A stretch of DNA of 5,462 bases from Pseudomonadota bacterium (GTDB lineage Bacteria > Pseudomonadota > Alphaproteobacteria > Sphingomonadales > SMXR01): positions 1 to 5,462 of the forward strand of contig JADFFP010000104.1 in assembly GCA_022568115.1 (NCBI GenBank), given 5' to 3'. Position 1 is the first letter of the stretch. Every line of letters starts with the position of its first letter. Positions 1 through 5,462 of this stretch are shown in pieces. The notes beneath the pieces were generated by a model. That model did no database searches and was not told where the DNA came from. It saw only the letters and a list, made by a program, of their open reading frames with translations. The position numbers and the translations under genes were made by a program.

Positions 1-538
1 TTTCATTTCGTCGCTGCTCTTTGCATTTTCTTTTTCTACCCCGGCAAGCGCGATAACCATAGAATTGCTTTTTGACAGCAATGAGTTGATCAAGGCAGGC
101 AAAAAAGCCATCCACCAGGGCCGGGTGGAAAAGGCAGTTTATTATTATGAAAAAGCGCTAAAAAGAGGGGCGAGTATTGGCAAAAGGGACATGATCCACC
201 TCAGAAGCGATTTGTGTGTGGCGTATATGTATATGGAGCGCTTTGAAGAAGCCCTGAGGCAATGCAAAATCGGCCTTTATCTTATGCCGAACCGTTGGGA
301 GACATTAAATAATCTGGGGACCCTCTATCTGTTGCAGGGTGATTATGACAACGCCATTGTTCACTATAGAAAAGCCCTTAAAATGAAGCCCAATTCCAGT
401 ATTCTCAACAAAAATTGGGAAATTGCACTGCAACGGGCCGGGACCGCAAAAGAGATTTCTCCCTTGCAAGGTGGTGTTAACATTCCCGGCCACCGGTTTG
501 ATAATGATGGCGCCACAGGTCCCGCCGTCATGCAATAG
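1..538 (+). CDS. Exported TPR-repeat protein, 5' partial
   Basis: The reading frame is open from base 2 to the TAG at 536-538, giving 178 visible residues; the true start lies left of the window. The first 17 visible residues are a hydrophobic stretch ending in PASA, followed by ITIE. This is the core and cleavage site of a Sec signal peptide, so the mature protein probably begins at base 53 in the periplasm or outside the cell. No cysteine follows the site, so it is not a lipoprotein. Three tetratricopeptide-type helix pairs follow, at about visible residues 28-56, 65-96 and 99-131. The third is the most canonical (NNLGTLYLLQGDYDNAIVHY, then KALKMKP). The last 30 or so residues are polar, glycine-rich and probably disordered. 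TPRs bind proteins or peptides; nothing shows the partner. The gene converges on the suf operon and is probably unrelated to it. The TTG at 65 would be a false start. Confidence 0.85.
   Translation, partial: FISSLLFAFSFSTPASAITIELLFDSNELIKAGKKAIHQGRVEKAVYYYEKALKRGASIGKRDMIHLRSDLCVAYMYMERFEEALRQCKIGLYLMPNRWETLNNLGTLYLLQGDYDNAIVHYRKALKMKPNSSILNKNWEIALQRAGTAKEISPLQGGVNIPGHRFDNDGATGPAVMQ
2..52 (+). other. Signal peptide, hydrophobic core and cleavage site (partial)
   Basis: In frame with the TPR gene, these bases encode FISSLLFAFSFSTPASA. A leucine/phenylalanine-rich core is followed by a helix-breaking proline and an A-S-A cleavage motif (-3/-1 alanines). The positively charged N-terminal region would lie outside the window. 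This fits signal peptidase I processing. Confidence 0.75.
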
Positions 539-652
539 GCAGGTTCCCTCCACACCAAGCAGGATTAAATAACAGCAAGAATAACGTTAAGGCAATTTTG
601 CTTTCACTCTACCGTTAGCGAAGGCGGTGATGGTACGGTCCGTCTTTAAGCT
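539..652. other. Convergent intergenic spacer, no clear terminator
   Basis: This 114-base spacer separates the stop codons of the TPR gene (+) and the A-type carrier gene (-). I looked for a GC-rich hairpin followed by a T run on either strand and found none. The best inverted repeats are weak: ACCGT at 611-615 with ACGGT at 635-639 (19-base loop), GCAA/TTGC at 592-601, and the 8-base palindrome TAACGTTA at 582-589. Termination may be Rho-dependent or occur inside the opposing gene. No ORF or RNA gene is supported here. Confidence 0.5.
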
Positions 653-982
653 TTAGACATTAAAACTCTCTCCGCATCCACAGCGGCTTTTTTCATTGGG
701 ATTAATAAAAACAAAACCGGAGGAAAAGTTCCCTTCCTCGTAATCGATCTCGGAGCCCAAAATGTTCACCAGGGAAGCGCGTTCGATATAAATGCACACG
801 CCCTTGATTTCGACAACTTCGTCTTCCGGATCGGGGTCATCAACAAAATCCACCACATAGCCAAGACCCGAACAGCCTTTTTGCTCCGTTCCAAAACGCA
901 GACCCAATGAGGGTTTCCCACGCCTCTTTAGAAGCGTCTTCATGTGTTCTGCCGCTTTGTCGGTTATGGAGAGTATTGCCAT
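653..982 (-). CDS. sufA: A-type Fe-S cluster carrier protein (HesB/IscA/SufA family)
   Basis: A protein of 109 residues, the usual family length. A-type carriers hold a [2Fe-2S] or [4Fe-4S] cluster, or iron, and pass it from the scaffold to cytosolic apoproteins. The three conserved cysteine ligands are present: Cys37 in GCSGLGY, and Cys101 and Cys103 in the C-terminal CGCGESF. The family signature SSGFVFINPN precedes the CGCG pair. A fourth cysteine, Cys63 (KGVCIYIE), lies in a strand and is not a known ligand. The start was set at the ATG at 980-982, giving MAILSITDKAA, because AGAAAGG lies 11 bases upstream; the frame runs on to a TTG at 1015 but those added residues do not look like the family. 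It is the last gene of the operon, 47 nt after sufT. Naming as sufA rather than iscA or erpA rests on the suf context and is less certain than the family. Confidence 0.93.
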   Translation of the reverse strand: MAILSITDKAAEHMKTLLKRRGKPSLGLRFGTEQKGCSGLGYVVDFVDDPDPEDEVVEIKGVCIYIERASLVNILGSEIDYEEGNFSSGFVFINPNEKSRCGCGESFNV

Positions 983-993
983 TTCTAATTCTA

Positions 994-1000
994 CCTTTCT
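994..1000 (-). promoter_or_regulatory. Ribosome binding site of the A-type carrier gene
   Basis: On the minus strand these bases read AGAAAGG, a Shine-Dalgarno-like sequence 11 bases before the ATG at 982. It supports that ATG over the upstream in-frame TTG at 1015. The spacing is slightly long. Confidence 0.55.
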
Positions 1001-1032
1001 AGGGTTTGAGCCCAATTAGGGTATGGGCCCTA
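1000..1032 (-). other. Possible mRNA hairpin between sufT and the A-type carrier gene
   Basis: In the minus-strand transcript, GCCCA (1028-1024) can pair with TGGGC (1014-1010) around a 9-base loop. The flanking TAGG (1032-1029) can pair with CCTA (1003-1000) after a 6-base bulge on the 3' side. The structure begins in the sufT stop codon and ends at the ribosome binding site of the next gene. No T run follows, so it is not an intrinsic terminator. It could affect translation or mRNA processing, or be chance. Confidence 0.3.
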
Positions 1033-1467
1033 AAGAAAACCAAGTTCCAGCTGGGCTGCTTCCGACATTTTCGAAGGATCCCAGGGCGGATCCCATACCA
1101 GATTCACCTTGGCATCCTGAACACCATCAACATAAAGGGCACGCATTTCCACCTCACCTGGCATAGTTTCCGCCACCGGGCAGTTGGGGGTGGTCAGCGT
1201 CATGTTGATTTCCACATTGCCGTTGTCGTCCACATTAACATCATAAATCAGGCCAAGGTCATATATATTGACCGGAATTTCAGGGTCATAAATCTGGCAA
1301 AGGGCATCAATCACCCGCTCACGGAGGGTTCCTTCTTTGTGTTCCTCTTGTCCGCCGGACTCTCTATTCGCCCCAGCTCCCCCTTTCAGGAAGGTTCCCA
1401 AATATTCTTCCCCCTGGTCTTTGGCGTAAACCGGACGCTGGGATTTTTTTGTCTTGTTTTTGGTCAT
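1030..1467 (-). CDS. sufT: SufT, MIP18/DUF59-family Fe-S maturation protein
   Basis: A protein of 145 residues with one MIP18 (DUF59, formerly PaaD-like) domain at about residues 46-145. Family marks are all visible: the acidic DPE motif (Asp61-Pro62-Glu63) in YDPEIPVNIYDLGLIYDV, the reactive-type Cys96 in LTTPNCPVAE, and the C-terminal VWDPPWDPSKMSEAA signature. SufT proteins are auxiliary factors needed for Fe-S protein maturation, studied mainly in Staphylococcus aureus and related to eukaryotic CIA2; the exact chemistry is not settled. The first 45 or so residues are lysine-, glycine- and glutamate-rich, lack clear conservation and are probably disordered. The ATG at 1465-1467 overlaps the sufS TGA as ATGA, with AAGGG about 10 bases upstream inside sufS, so translation is probably coupled. 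It has been called PaaD in older annotation, but no phenylacetate gene is nearby. Confidence 0.92.
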   Translation of the reverse strand: MTKNKTKKSQRPVYAKDQGEEYLGTFLKGGAGANRESGGQEEHKEGTLRERVIDALCQIYDPEIPVNIYDLGLIYDVNVDDNGNVEINMTLTTPNCPVAETMPGEVEMRALYVDGVQDAKVNLVWDPPWDPSKMSEAAQLELGFL

Positions 1468-2705
1468 GCGAAAATTGCCCTTGTCTTTTTCAGGCCCTCG
1501 GCCAGGCGGTCAACATCTGCGCGGGTGTTGTACAATCCAAAACTGGCCCGGATTGTTGCGTTTAGCCCGAAACGCTCCATCAGCGGCTGGGCACAGTGGT
1601 GGCCAGTCCTGACGGCAATCCCCTCTTGATCGAGAATGGTTCCGGCATCATGAGGATGGATTCCGTCCAAAACAAACGAGATGATTGAGGCCTTGTTTTT
1701 TGCTGTGCCGATCAGTTTCAACTGGTTGATGCCCCTCAGGCGGCCCAAAGCATAGGCCAACAGGCCGTGCTCATGGTTCTCAATTTCCTGGCGGTTAAAC
1801 TGGTTTATATAGTCCAGCGCCGCCCCCAGGCCGATGACACCGGCTATATTCGGGGTTCCGGCTTCAAACTTCTGGGGCAGGACATTGAAAGTGGTCTTCT
1901 CAAAGGTCACCAGCTCAATCATATCGCCGCCGCCTTGCCACGGCGGCATCGTCTCCAGCAATTCCTTCTTGCCGTAAAGCACCCCGACACCGGTTGGTCC
2001 GTATACCTTGTGTCCGGAGAAAACGTAAAAATCAGCATCCAGGTCCTGGACATCAATCGGGGTGTGCGGGGCTGCCTGGCAACCATCCACCAAAACCTTG
2101 GCTCCGGTCTGATGAGCCAGTGCAATCATTTCTTTTACCGGCAGAATGGTGCCAAGGACATTTGAGATGTGCGCCAATGCCACCAGTTTTGTCTTTTCCG
2201 TCAACAGCGCCCTGTAGGCCTTTAGATCCACTTCTCCCTCATCGCTTATCGGGGCGACTTTGATGATTATTCCTTTTTCTTCCCTCAAGAGTTGCCAGGG
2301 CACAATGTTTGAATGGTGCTCAAGCTCGGTCAGGATAATCTCATCTCCCTCAGATAAAAAAGTGCGGCCATAACTTTGCGCCACCAGGTTGATGCCTTCG
2401 GTGGCATTGCGGACAAACAGACATTCCTCACGCGACGCTGCATTTATGAATTTTGCGACCTTATTGCGCACTTGCTCGTAGGCCTCGGTCGCCTCCTGGC
2501 TCAGTTTATAAATGCCGCGGTGGATATTGGCATAAGAATGGGAATAGAAGTTCGCCACGGTATCAATAACCGCTTGCGGCTTTTGCGCGCTGGCGGCGGA
2601 ATCAAGAAATGTCAGCGGCTTGCCGTAGATGGTCTCCTTGAGGATCGGGAAATCCTCCCGGACGGCGCTAACGTCAAATGTCTTATGTTTAACAGCTCCG
2701 CTCAT
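1464..2705 (-). CDS. sufS: Cysteine desulfurase SufS (group II)
   Basis: A PLP enzyme of 413 residues that removes sulfur from L-cysteine as a protein-bound persulfide, yielding alanine, and feeds it to the SufBCD scaffold in the cytosol. The PLP lysine is Lys233 in FSGHKVYGPTG. The persulfide-carrying Cys371 is in RTGHHCAQPLMERFG, the short-loop form of group II enzymes (E. coli SufS has Lys226 and Cys364, the same spacing). Further family motifs are ELEHHSNIVPW (128-137), DGCQAAPH (207-214), MPPWQGGGDMI (253-263) and FEAGTPNIAG (280-289). The start ATG overlaps the sufD TGA as ATGA and has AGGA a few bases upstream. Group II desulfurases have low activity alone and need SufE or SufU as sulfur acceptor; neither is encoded in this window. 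Length and all motifs indicate an intact enzyme. Confidence 0.97.
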   Translation of the reverse strand: MSGAVKHKTFDVSAVREDFPILKETIYGKPLTFLDSAASAQKPQAVIDTVANFYSHSYANIHRGIYKLSQEATEAYEQVRNKVAKFINAASREECLFVRNATEGINLVAQSYGRTFLSEGDEIILTELEHHSNIVPWQLLREEKGIIIKVAPISDEGEVDLKAYRALLTEKTKLVALAHISNVLGTILPVKEMIALAHQTGAKVLVDGCQAAPHTPIDVQDLDADFYVFSGHKVYGPTGVGVLYGKKELLETMPPWQGGGDMIELVTFEKTTFNVLPQKFEAGTPNIAGVIGLGAALDYINQFNRQEIENHEHGLLAYALGRLRGINQLKLIGTAKNKASIISFVLDGIHPHDAGTILDQEGIAVRTGHHCAQPLMERFGLNATIRASFGLYNTRADVDRLAEGLKKTRAIFA

Positions 2706-3988
2706 CTCTGTTTCCTGCCCATGCTTTGTTTCATCCAGGCCTCAATTTTATCCTCGAAATAGCTCCGCAGGACTTCATTCTCCAGGCTCTCAACCACATC
2801 TCCGAGGAAGGCCCGCACCAAAATGGCTTTGGCCTCGGTTTTAGGGATTCCCCGTTGCATCATGTAAAAAAGGGCCACTTCGTCTATTTCCCCGACCGTT
2901 GCGCCGTGTGAACAAACAACATCATCGGCAAAGATCAGCAGCTCCGGTTTGATGTTGACTTCTCCTGAGGGATCCAGAATCAGATTGCGGCAATTCTGGT
3001 GAGCTACTGTTTTCTGGGCGTTTTCCTCCACCACCACCCGGCCCTGGAAAGCAGTCTGTCCTTCAAAGCCGGCAACCGCCCTGACAGTCTGCCGGCTTTT
3101 CGCCTGCGGCCGGCTGTGATGAATACGGGTGACAAAATCAACCACCTCCCCCCTGCCCGCCAGAAGGGCGGCAAAAAGGCGCGCGTTTGCCCCTTTGCCC
3201 ATCAGATTGACTTCCGTTTCAAAACGGTGGGCGGTCAACCCGAGGGACAGGCTAACTTGAGAAAAGGAGGCCCGTTTGTCCACCTTTACAAAATTACGTC
3301 CAGTCAGAAAAGATTTTTCCTTTTGGTCGAAATCGCAAACCAACGACAGATGCGCTCCTTCGCTTAAGGAAAAATTGCTAACCATATTGGTCCATCCGGG
3401 GTTTTTCTCCAGGCTGATGGTGCGAATAAGAATTTGGGCTTTGGCGCCTGCTTCCAGGCCAATGAAATTACGCAGGTGATGCGCGTTTTTTTTATCACCA
3501 CCCTCAAGAAAAATGATCTCTAACCCCCTAAGAGCGGTATTTTTTGCTATATTGATAAAAAGACCGCCCTCCGAAAGGGCAAGGTTCAATCGCTCCAGGG
3601 CGCTTTCTTCCATTCCCGGGGAAAGATATTCACCTGCCCAGGTGGGAAACTTGTCCAGCGCCTGTTCTGCCCCAAGGATTTCGACCCCCTTCAGTGCCGG
3701 GGTAGAGCCCAGTAGCTTTCCATTCAAGACCACCACAACCGGCCATCGCGTCAATGGCTCAAACTCTGGAACTGTCTGCGCGAAAGGACGTTCCGGGCGG
3801 CTCAGGTGCCCGGCCCTGAGGGTCCTCAGATCAGAATATCGCCAGTCCTCTGCCTTCGGGCCAGGAATGCCGCCGAGGAAAACAAACTGTTCCATTCCCT
3901 TTTCCCGGGCGCGGGCTATGTTTTGCCCACCCCTGAGGGTCGGAAGTAATTCCTTGAATTCTTTTTTATATGTTTCTAAAACTGTCAT
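2702..3988 (-). CDS. sufD: SufD, Fe-S cluster scaffold subunit
   Basis: A protein of 428 residues (E. coli SufD has 423), with the beta-helix core of the SufB/SufD family and a C-terminal helical domain. It joins SufB and two SufC subunits in the SufBC2D scaffold, where it supports iron acquisition and cluster assembly at the SufB-SufD interface. The C-terminal signature is intact: Cys359 and His361 in VVCSHGATVGEIDE match E. coli Cys358 and His360. It is followed by FYMMQRGIPKTEAKAILVRAFLG, given here in shortened form as residues 374-396. The N-terminal KAEDWRYSDL (45-54) is also typical of SufD. The ATG at 3986-3988 lies 10 nt after the sufC stop, with only a weak AAGAGA ribosome binding sequence, which suggests coupling to sufC. 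The gene ends in a 4-nt overlap with sufS. An eight-A run falls at codons 166-168. Confidence 0.96.
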   Translation of the reverse strand: MTVLETYKKEFKELLPTLRGGQNIARAREKGMEQFVFLGGIPGPKAEDWRYSDLRTLRAGHLSRPERPFAQTVPEFEPLTRWPVVVVLNGKLLGSTPALKGVEILGAEQALDKFPTWAGEYLSPGMEESALERLNLALSEGGLFINIAKNTALRGLEIIFLEGGDKKNAHHLRNFIGLEAGAKAQILIRTISLEKNPGWTNMVSNFSLSEGAHLSLVCDFDQKEKSFLTGRNFVKVDKRASFSQVSLSLGLTAHRFETEVNLMGKGANARLFAALLAGRGEVVDFVTRIHHSRPQAKSRQTVRAVAGFEGQTAFQGRVVVEENAQKTVAHQNCRNLILDPSGEVNIKPELLIFADDVVCSHGATVGEIDEVALFYMMQRGIPKTEAKAILVRAFLGDVVESLENEVLRSYFEDKIEAWMKQSMGRKQR

Positions 3989-3998
3989 GGTTGTCTCT

Positions 3999-4745
3999 TT
4001 AGGCTACGGCAGCGTATCCCTTGTCTTCCAACTCCTTGGCCAGTTCCTTGTCCCCGGAGCGGACAATTTTGCCATCCTGCAGGATGTGGACAAAATCCGG
4101 TTCAACATAGTTGAGAAGCCGCTGGTAATGGGTGATCAGCAAAAGCCCGCGGTCTGGCAAGCGGATCGCATTAATCCCCTCTGCTACGATTTTCAGGGCG
4201 TCAATATCAAGCCCGGAATCGGTTTCATCAAGGACTGCCAGGGTCGGCTCGATCATCAACATTTGCAGCATTTCATTGCGTTTTTTCTCCCCGCCCGAAA
4301 AGCCAACATTGACGGCACGCTTTTGCATCTCGAAATCCATCAAAAGCAGTTTGGCTTTTTCCTTGATGGTTTTAAGAAATGTAATAGCATCCAGTTCTTG
4401 TTCCCCGCGATAGACGCGCTGGGCATTCAGGGCTGTCCTCAAAAAATTAAGATTGCTGACGCCGGGAATTTCTACCGGATGCTGGAACCCCAGGAAAAGC
4501 CCCTCCCCGGCCCGCGCGTTGGCATCCAGGTCAAATAGATTAATGCCCTTGTACAGGCCGGTGCCGCTGGTAACTTCATATCCTGGTTTTCCAGCCAAGG
4601 TATGTGCCAGGGTTGATTTTCCGGAGCCATTCGGTCCCATTAAGGCGTGTACTTCGCCAGACATGATTTCCAGGTTAAGCCCTTTCAGAATTTCCTGGCC
4701 ACCAACACGGACTTTCAGGTTGTCTATAGATAGAATTGGTTTCAT
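3999..4745 (-). CDS. sufC: SufC, ABC-type ATPase of the Fe-S scaffold
   Basis: A soluble ABC ATPase of 248 residues, the same length as E. coli SufC. It has no membrane partner; it binds SufB and SufD, and its ATP-driven dimerisation opens the SufB-SufD interface for cluster assembly. Visible motifs are Walker A GPNGSGKST (37-45), the Q-loop Gln88 in FQHP, the signature FSGGEKKR (149-156), Walker B LAVLDETDSGLD (169-180) with catalytic Glu174, and the H-loop His206 in THYQRLL. The ETDSGLD sequence in place of the common EPTSGLD is characteristic of SufC and separates it from transporter ATPases. The ATG at 4743-4745 has a strong GAGGAG 5 bases upstream. The gene starts 11 nt after sufB and ends 10 nt before sufD. 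Confidence 0.97.
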   Translation of the reverse strand: MKPILSIDNLKVRVGGQEILKGLNLEIMSGEVHALMGPNGSGKSTLAHTLAGKPGYEVTSGTGLYKGINLFDLDANARAGEGLFLGFQHPVEIPGVSNLNFLRTALNAQRVYRGEQELDAITFLKTIKEKAKLLLMDFEMQKRAVNVGFSGGEKKRNEMLQMLMIEPTLAVLDETDSGLDIDALKIVAEGINAIRLPDRGLLLITHYQRLLNYVEPDFVHILQDGKIVRSGDKELAKELEDKGYAAVA

Positions 4746-4750
4746 GTGTA

Positions 4751-4756
4751 CTCCTC
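4751..4756 (-). promoter_or_regulatory. Strong ribosome binding site of sufC
   Basis: The minus strand reads GAGGAG, 5 bases before the sufC ATG and directly after the sufB TAA at 4759-4757. It is the best Shine-Dalgarno match in the window. This fits the need for two SufC per SufB and SufD, although that link is inference. Confidence 0.7.
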
Positions 4757-5462
4757 TTAACCGACACTTCCCTCAAGGCTGATACCCAACAGTTTCTGTG
4801 CCTCCACCGCAAACTCCATCGGCAGTTGCTTCATAACCTTGCGGCAAAAACCGTTGACAATCATGGCCACCGCCTCTTCTTCATTCAGGCCGCGCTGAAG
4901 GCAGTAAAACAACTGATCCTCGCTAATTTTTGACGTGGTTGCCTCGTGCTCCACCTGGGCGGTCGGGTTTCTCACCTCGATATAGGGAATCGTGTGCGCC
5001 CCACAGGTATCGGACAGCAAAAGGGAATCACACTGGGTGAAATTCCGGACGTTGTCCGCCTTTGGCATGACTTTCACTAGACCACGGTAAGTGTTTTGGC
5101 CTCTCCCCGTTGAAATCCCCTTGGAAATGATTGTTGATCTGGTGTTTTTGCCGAGATGAATCATCTTGGTGCCGGTGTCAGCCTGCTGGTAGTTGTTGGT
5201 CACCGCCACCGAATAAAACTCGCCCACCGAGCCGTCGCCCTGCAGGATGCAACTTGGGTATTTCCAGGTAATTGCTGAACCGGTTTCCACCTGGGTCCAG
5301 GAAATTTTGGAATTCTTCCCTTTGCACAGGCCTCGTTTGGTAACGAAATTGTAAATCCCGCCCTTACCGTTCTTGTCCCCTGGGTACCAGTTCTGGATGG
5401 TGGAATATTTAATTTCGGCATTGTCCATTGCCACCAGTTCCACCACGGCAGCATGAAGCTGG
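4757..5462 (-). CDS. sufB: SufB, Fe-S cluster scaffold subunit, C-terminal part
   Basis: The frame is open to the right edge, so the 5' part of the gene is outside the window; 234 C-terminal residues are visible, about half of a typical SufB. SufB is the main scaffold on which the nascent cluster forms, in complex with SufC and SufD. The fragment begins [20 protein letters not shown] and ends [11 protein letters not shown], both typical of SufB. The sulfur-accepting cysteine equivalent to E. coli Cys405 is in [12 protein letters not shown] (codon 5032-5030); it lies 90 residues from the C-terminus, as in E. coli. The cluster-site EHE triad (E. coli Glu432-His433-Glu434) is at 4951-4943, in [10 protein letters not shown]. 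SufB is distinguished from SufD by this [16 protein letters not shown] segment. The GTG at 5446 is internal and not a start, because SufB-like sequence continues upstream of it. Confidence 0.97.
   Translation of the reverse strand, partial: QLHAAVVELVAMDNAEIKYSTIQNWYPGDKNGKGGIYNFVTKRGLCKGKNSKISWTQVETGSAITWKYPSCILQGDGSVGEFYSVAVTNNYQQADTGTKMIHLGKNTRSTIISKGISTGRGQNTYRGLVKVMPKADNVRNFTQCDSLLLSDTCGAHTIPYIEVRNPTAQVEHEATTSKISEDQLFYCLQRGLNEEEAVAMIVNGFCRKVMKQLPMEFAVEAQKLLGISLEGSVG

Noticed and set aside
305..553. Minus-strand open frame opposite the TPR gene.
   Set aside because: Antisense to a gene with a clear signal peptide and TPR repeats, and without domain features of its own.
611..639. ACCGT/ACGGT inverted repeat considered as a terminator for the suf operon.
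   Set aside because: The stem is only 5 bp with a 19-base loop and no T run follows on either strand.
983..1015. Upstream TTG start for the A-type carrier, adding 11 residues.
   Set aside because: The added residues do not resemble the family N-terminus, and the ATG at 982 has a Shine-Dalgarno-like AGAAAGG upstream.
1006..1629. A plus-strand open frame of 207 codons opposite sufT and the end of sufS.
   Set aside because: Antisense to well-supported genes, with no domain and no plausible ribosome binding context.
1926..1947. A strong inverted repeat, GCCGCCG and CGGCGGC with an 8-base loop, inside sufS.
   Set aside because: It falls on codons for the conserved MPPWQGGGDMI motif, where Pro-Pro and Gly-Gly-Gly codons (CCG and GGC) are naturally complementary. 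There is no T run, so it is not a terminator; protein constraint explains it.
3513..4538. A long plus-strand open frame (341 codons) lying opposite sufD and sufC.
   Set aside because: It is fully antisense to two genes with clear conserved motifs, crosses their junction, and its product shows no recognisable domain. It is a shadow of codon use in sufC and sufD.
5444..5446. GTG at 5446 as a start codon of a short SufB.
   Set aside because: The frame continues upstream as QLHAA, matching SufB in the expected place, so the gene runs off the window edge.

Overview
The window carries the downstream part of a SUF iron-sulfur (Fe-S) cluster assembly operon on the minus strand, and a convergent, partial gene for an exported TPR protein on the plus strand. 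The minus-strand order of transcription is sufB (5' end outside the window), sufC, sufD, sufS, a SufT/MIP18-family gene (DUF59) and an A-type carrier gene (iscA/sufA type). This order and the sequence style of the proteins point to a proteobacterium, most likely an alphaproteobacterium. There sufBCDS followed by a DUF59 gene and an A-type carrier is a familiar arrangement. Base composition looks close to 50% GC by eye. The taxonomic call is inference, since no rRNA or other marker gene is present.

Layout from left to right. Bases 1-538 (+) encode a protein whose visible start is the hydrophobic core of a signal peptide with an ASA cleavage site, followed by three TPR units; its true start lies left of the window. 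Bases 539-652 are a convergent intergenic spacer with no convincing terminator. Bases 653-982 (-) are the A-type carrier, 1030-1467 (-) sufT, 1464-2705 (-) sufS, 2702-3988 (-) sufD, 3999-4745 (-) sufC and 4757-5462 (-) the C-terminal 234 residues of SufB.

The genes form one tight transcription unit. Gaps are 11 nt (sufB-sufC) and 10 nt (sufC-sufD). Both the sufD-sufS and sufS-sufT junctions are 4-nt ATGA overlaps. The only real gap is 47 nt before iscA. SufS takes sulfur from cysteine. The SufB-SufC-SufD scaffold builds the cluster using SufC ATPase activity. SufT and the A-type protein act at maturation and delivery to client proteins. All catalytic and ligand residues I checked are present, so the pathway part seen here looks intact. 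No sulfur-transfer partner (SufE or SufU) and no regulator (IscR or SufR) are in view; the operon promoter must lie beyond position 5462.

This is mostly an ordinary housekeeping region. I see no CRISPR array, mobile element, RNA gene or evidence of a new system. The points worth a second look are modest: the signal peptide that corrects the TPR gene start, a possible mRNA hairpin before iscA, an A-rich slippery run in sufD, the coupled overlaps and the missing sulfur acceptor.
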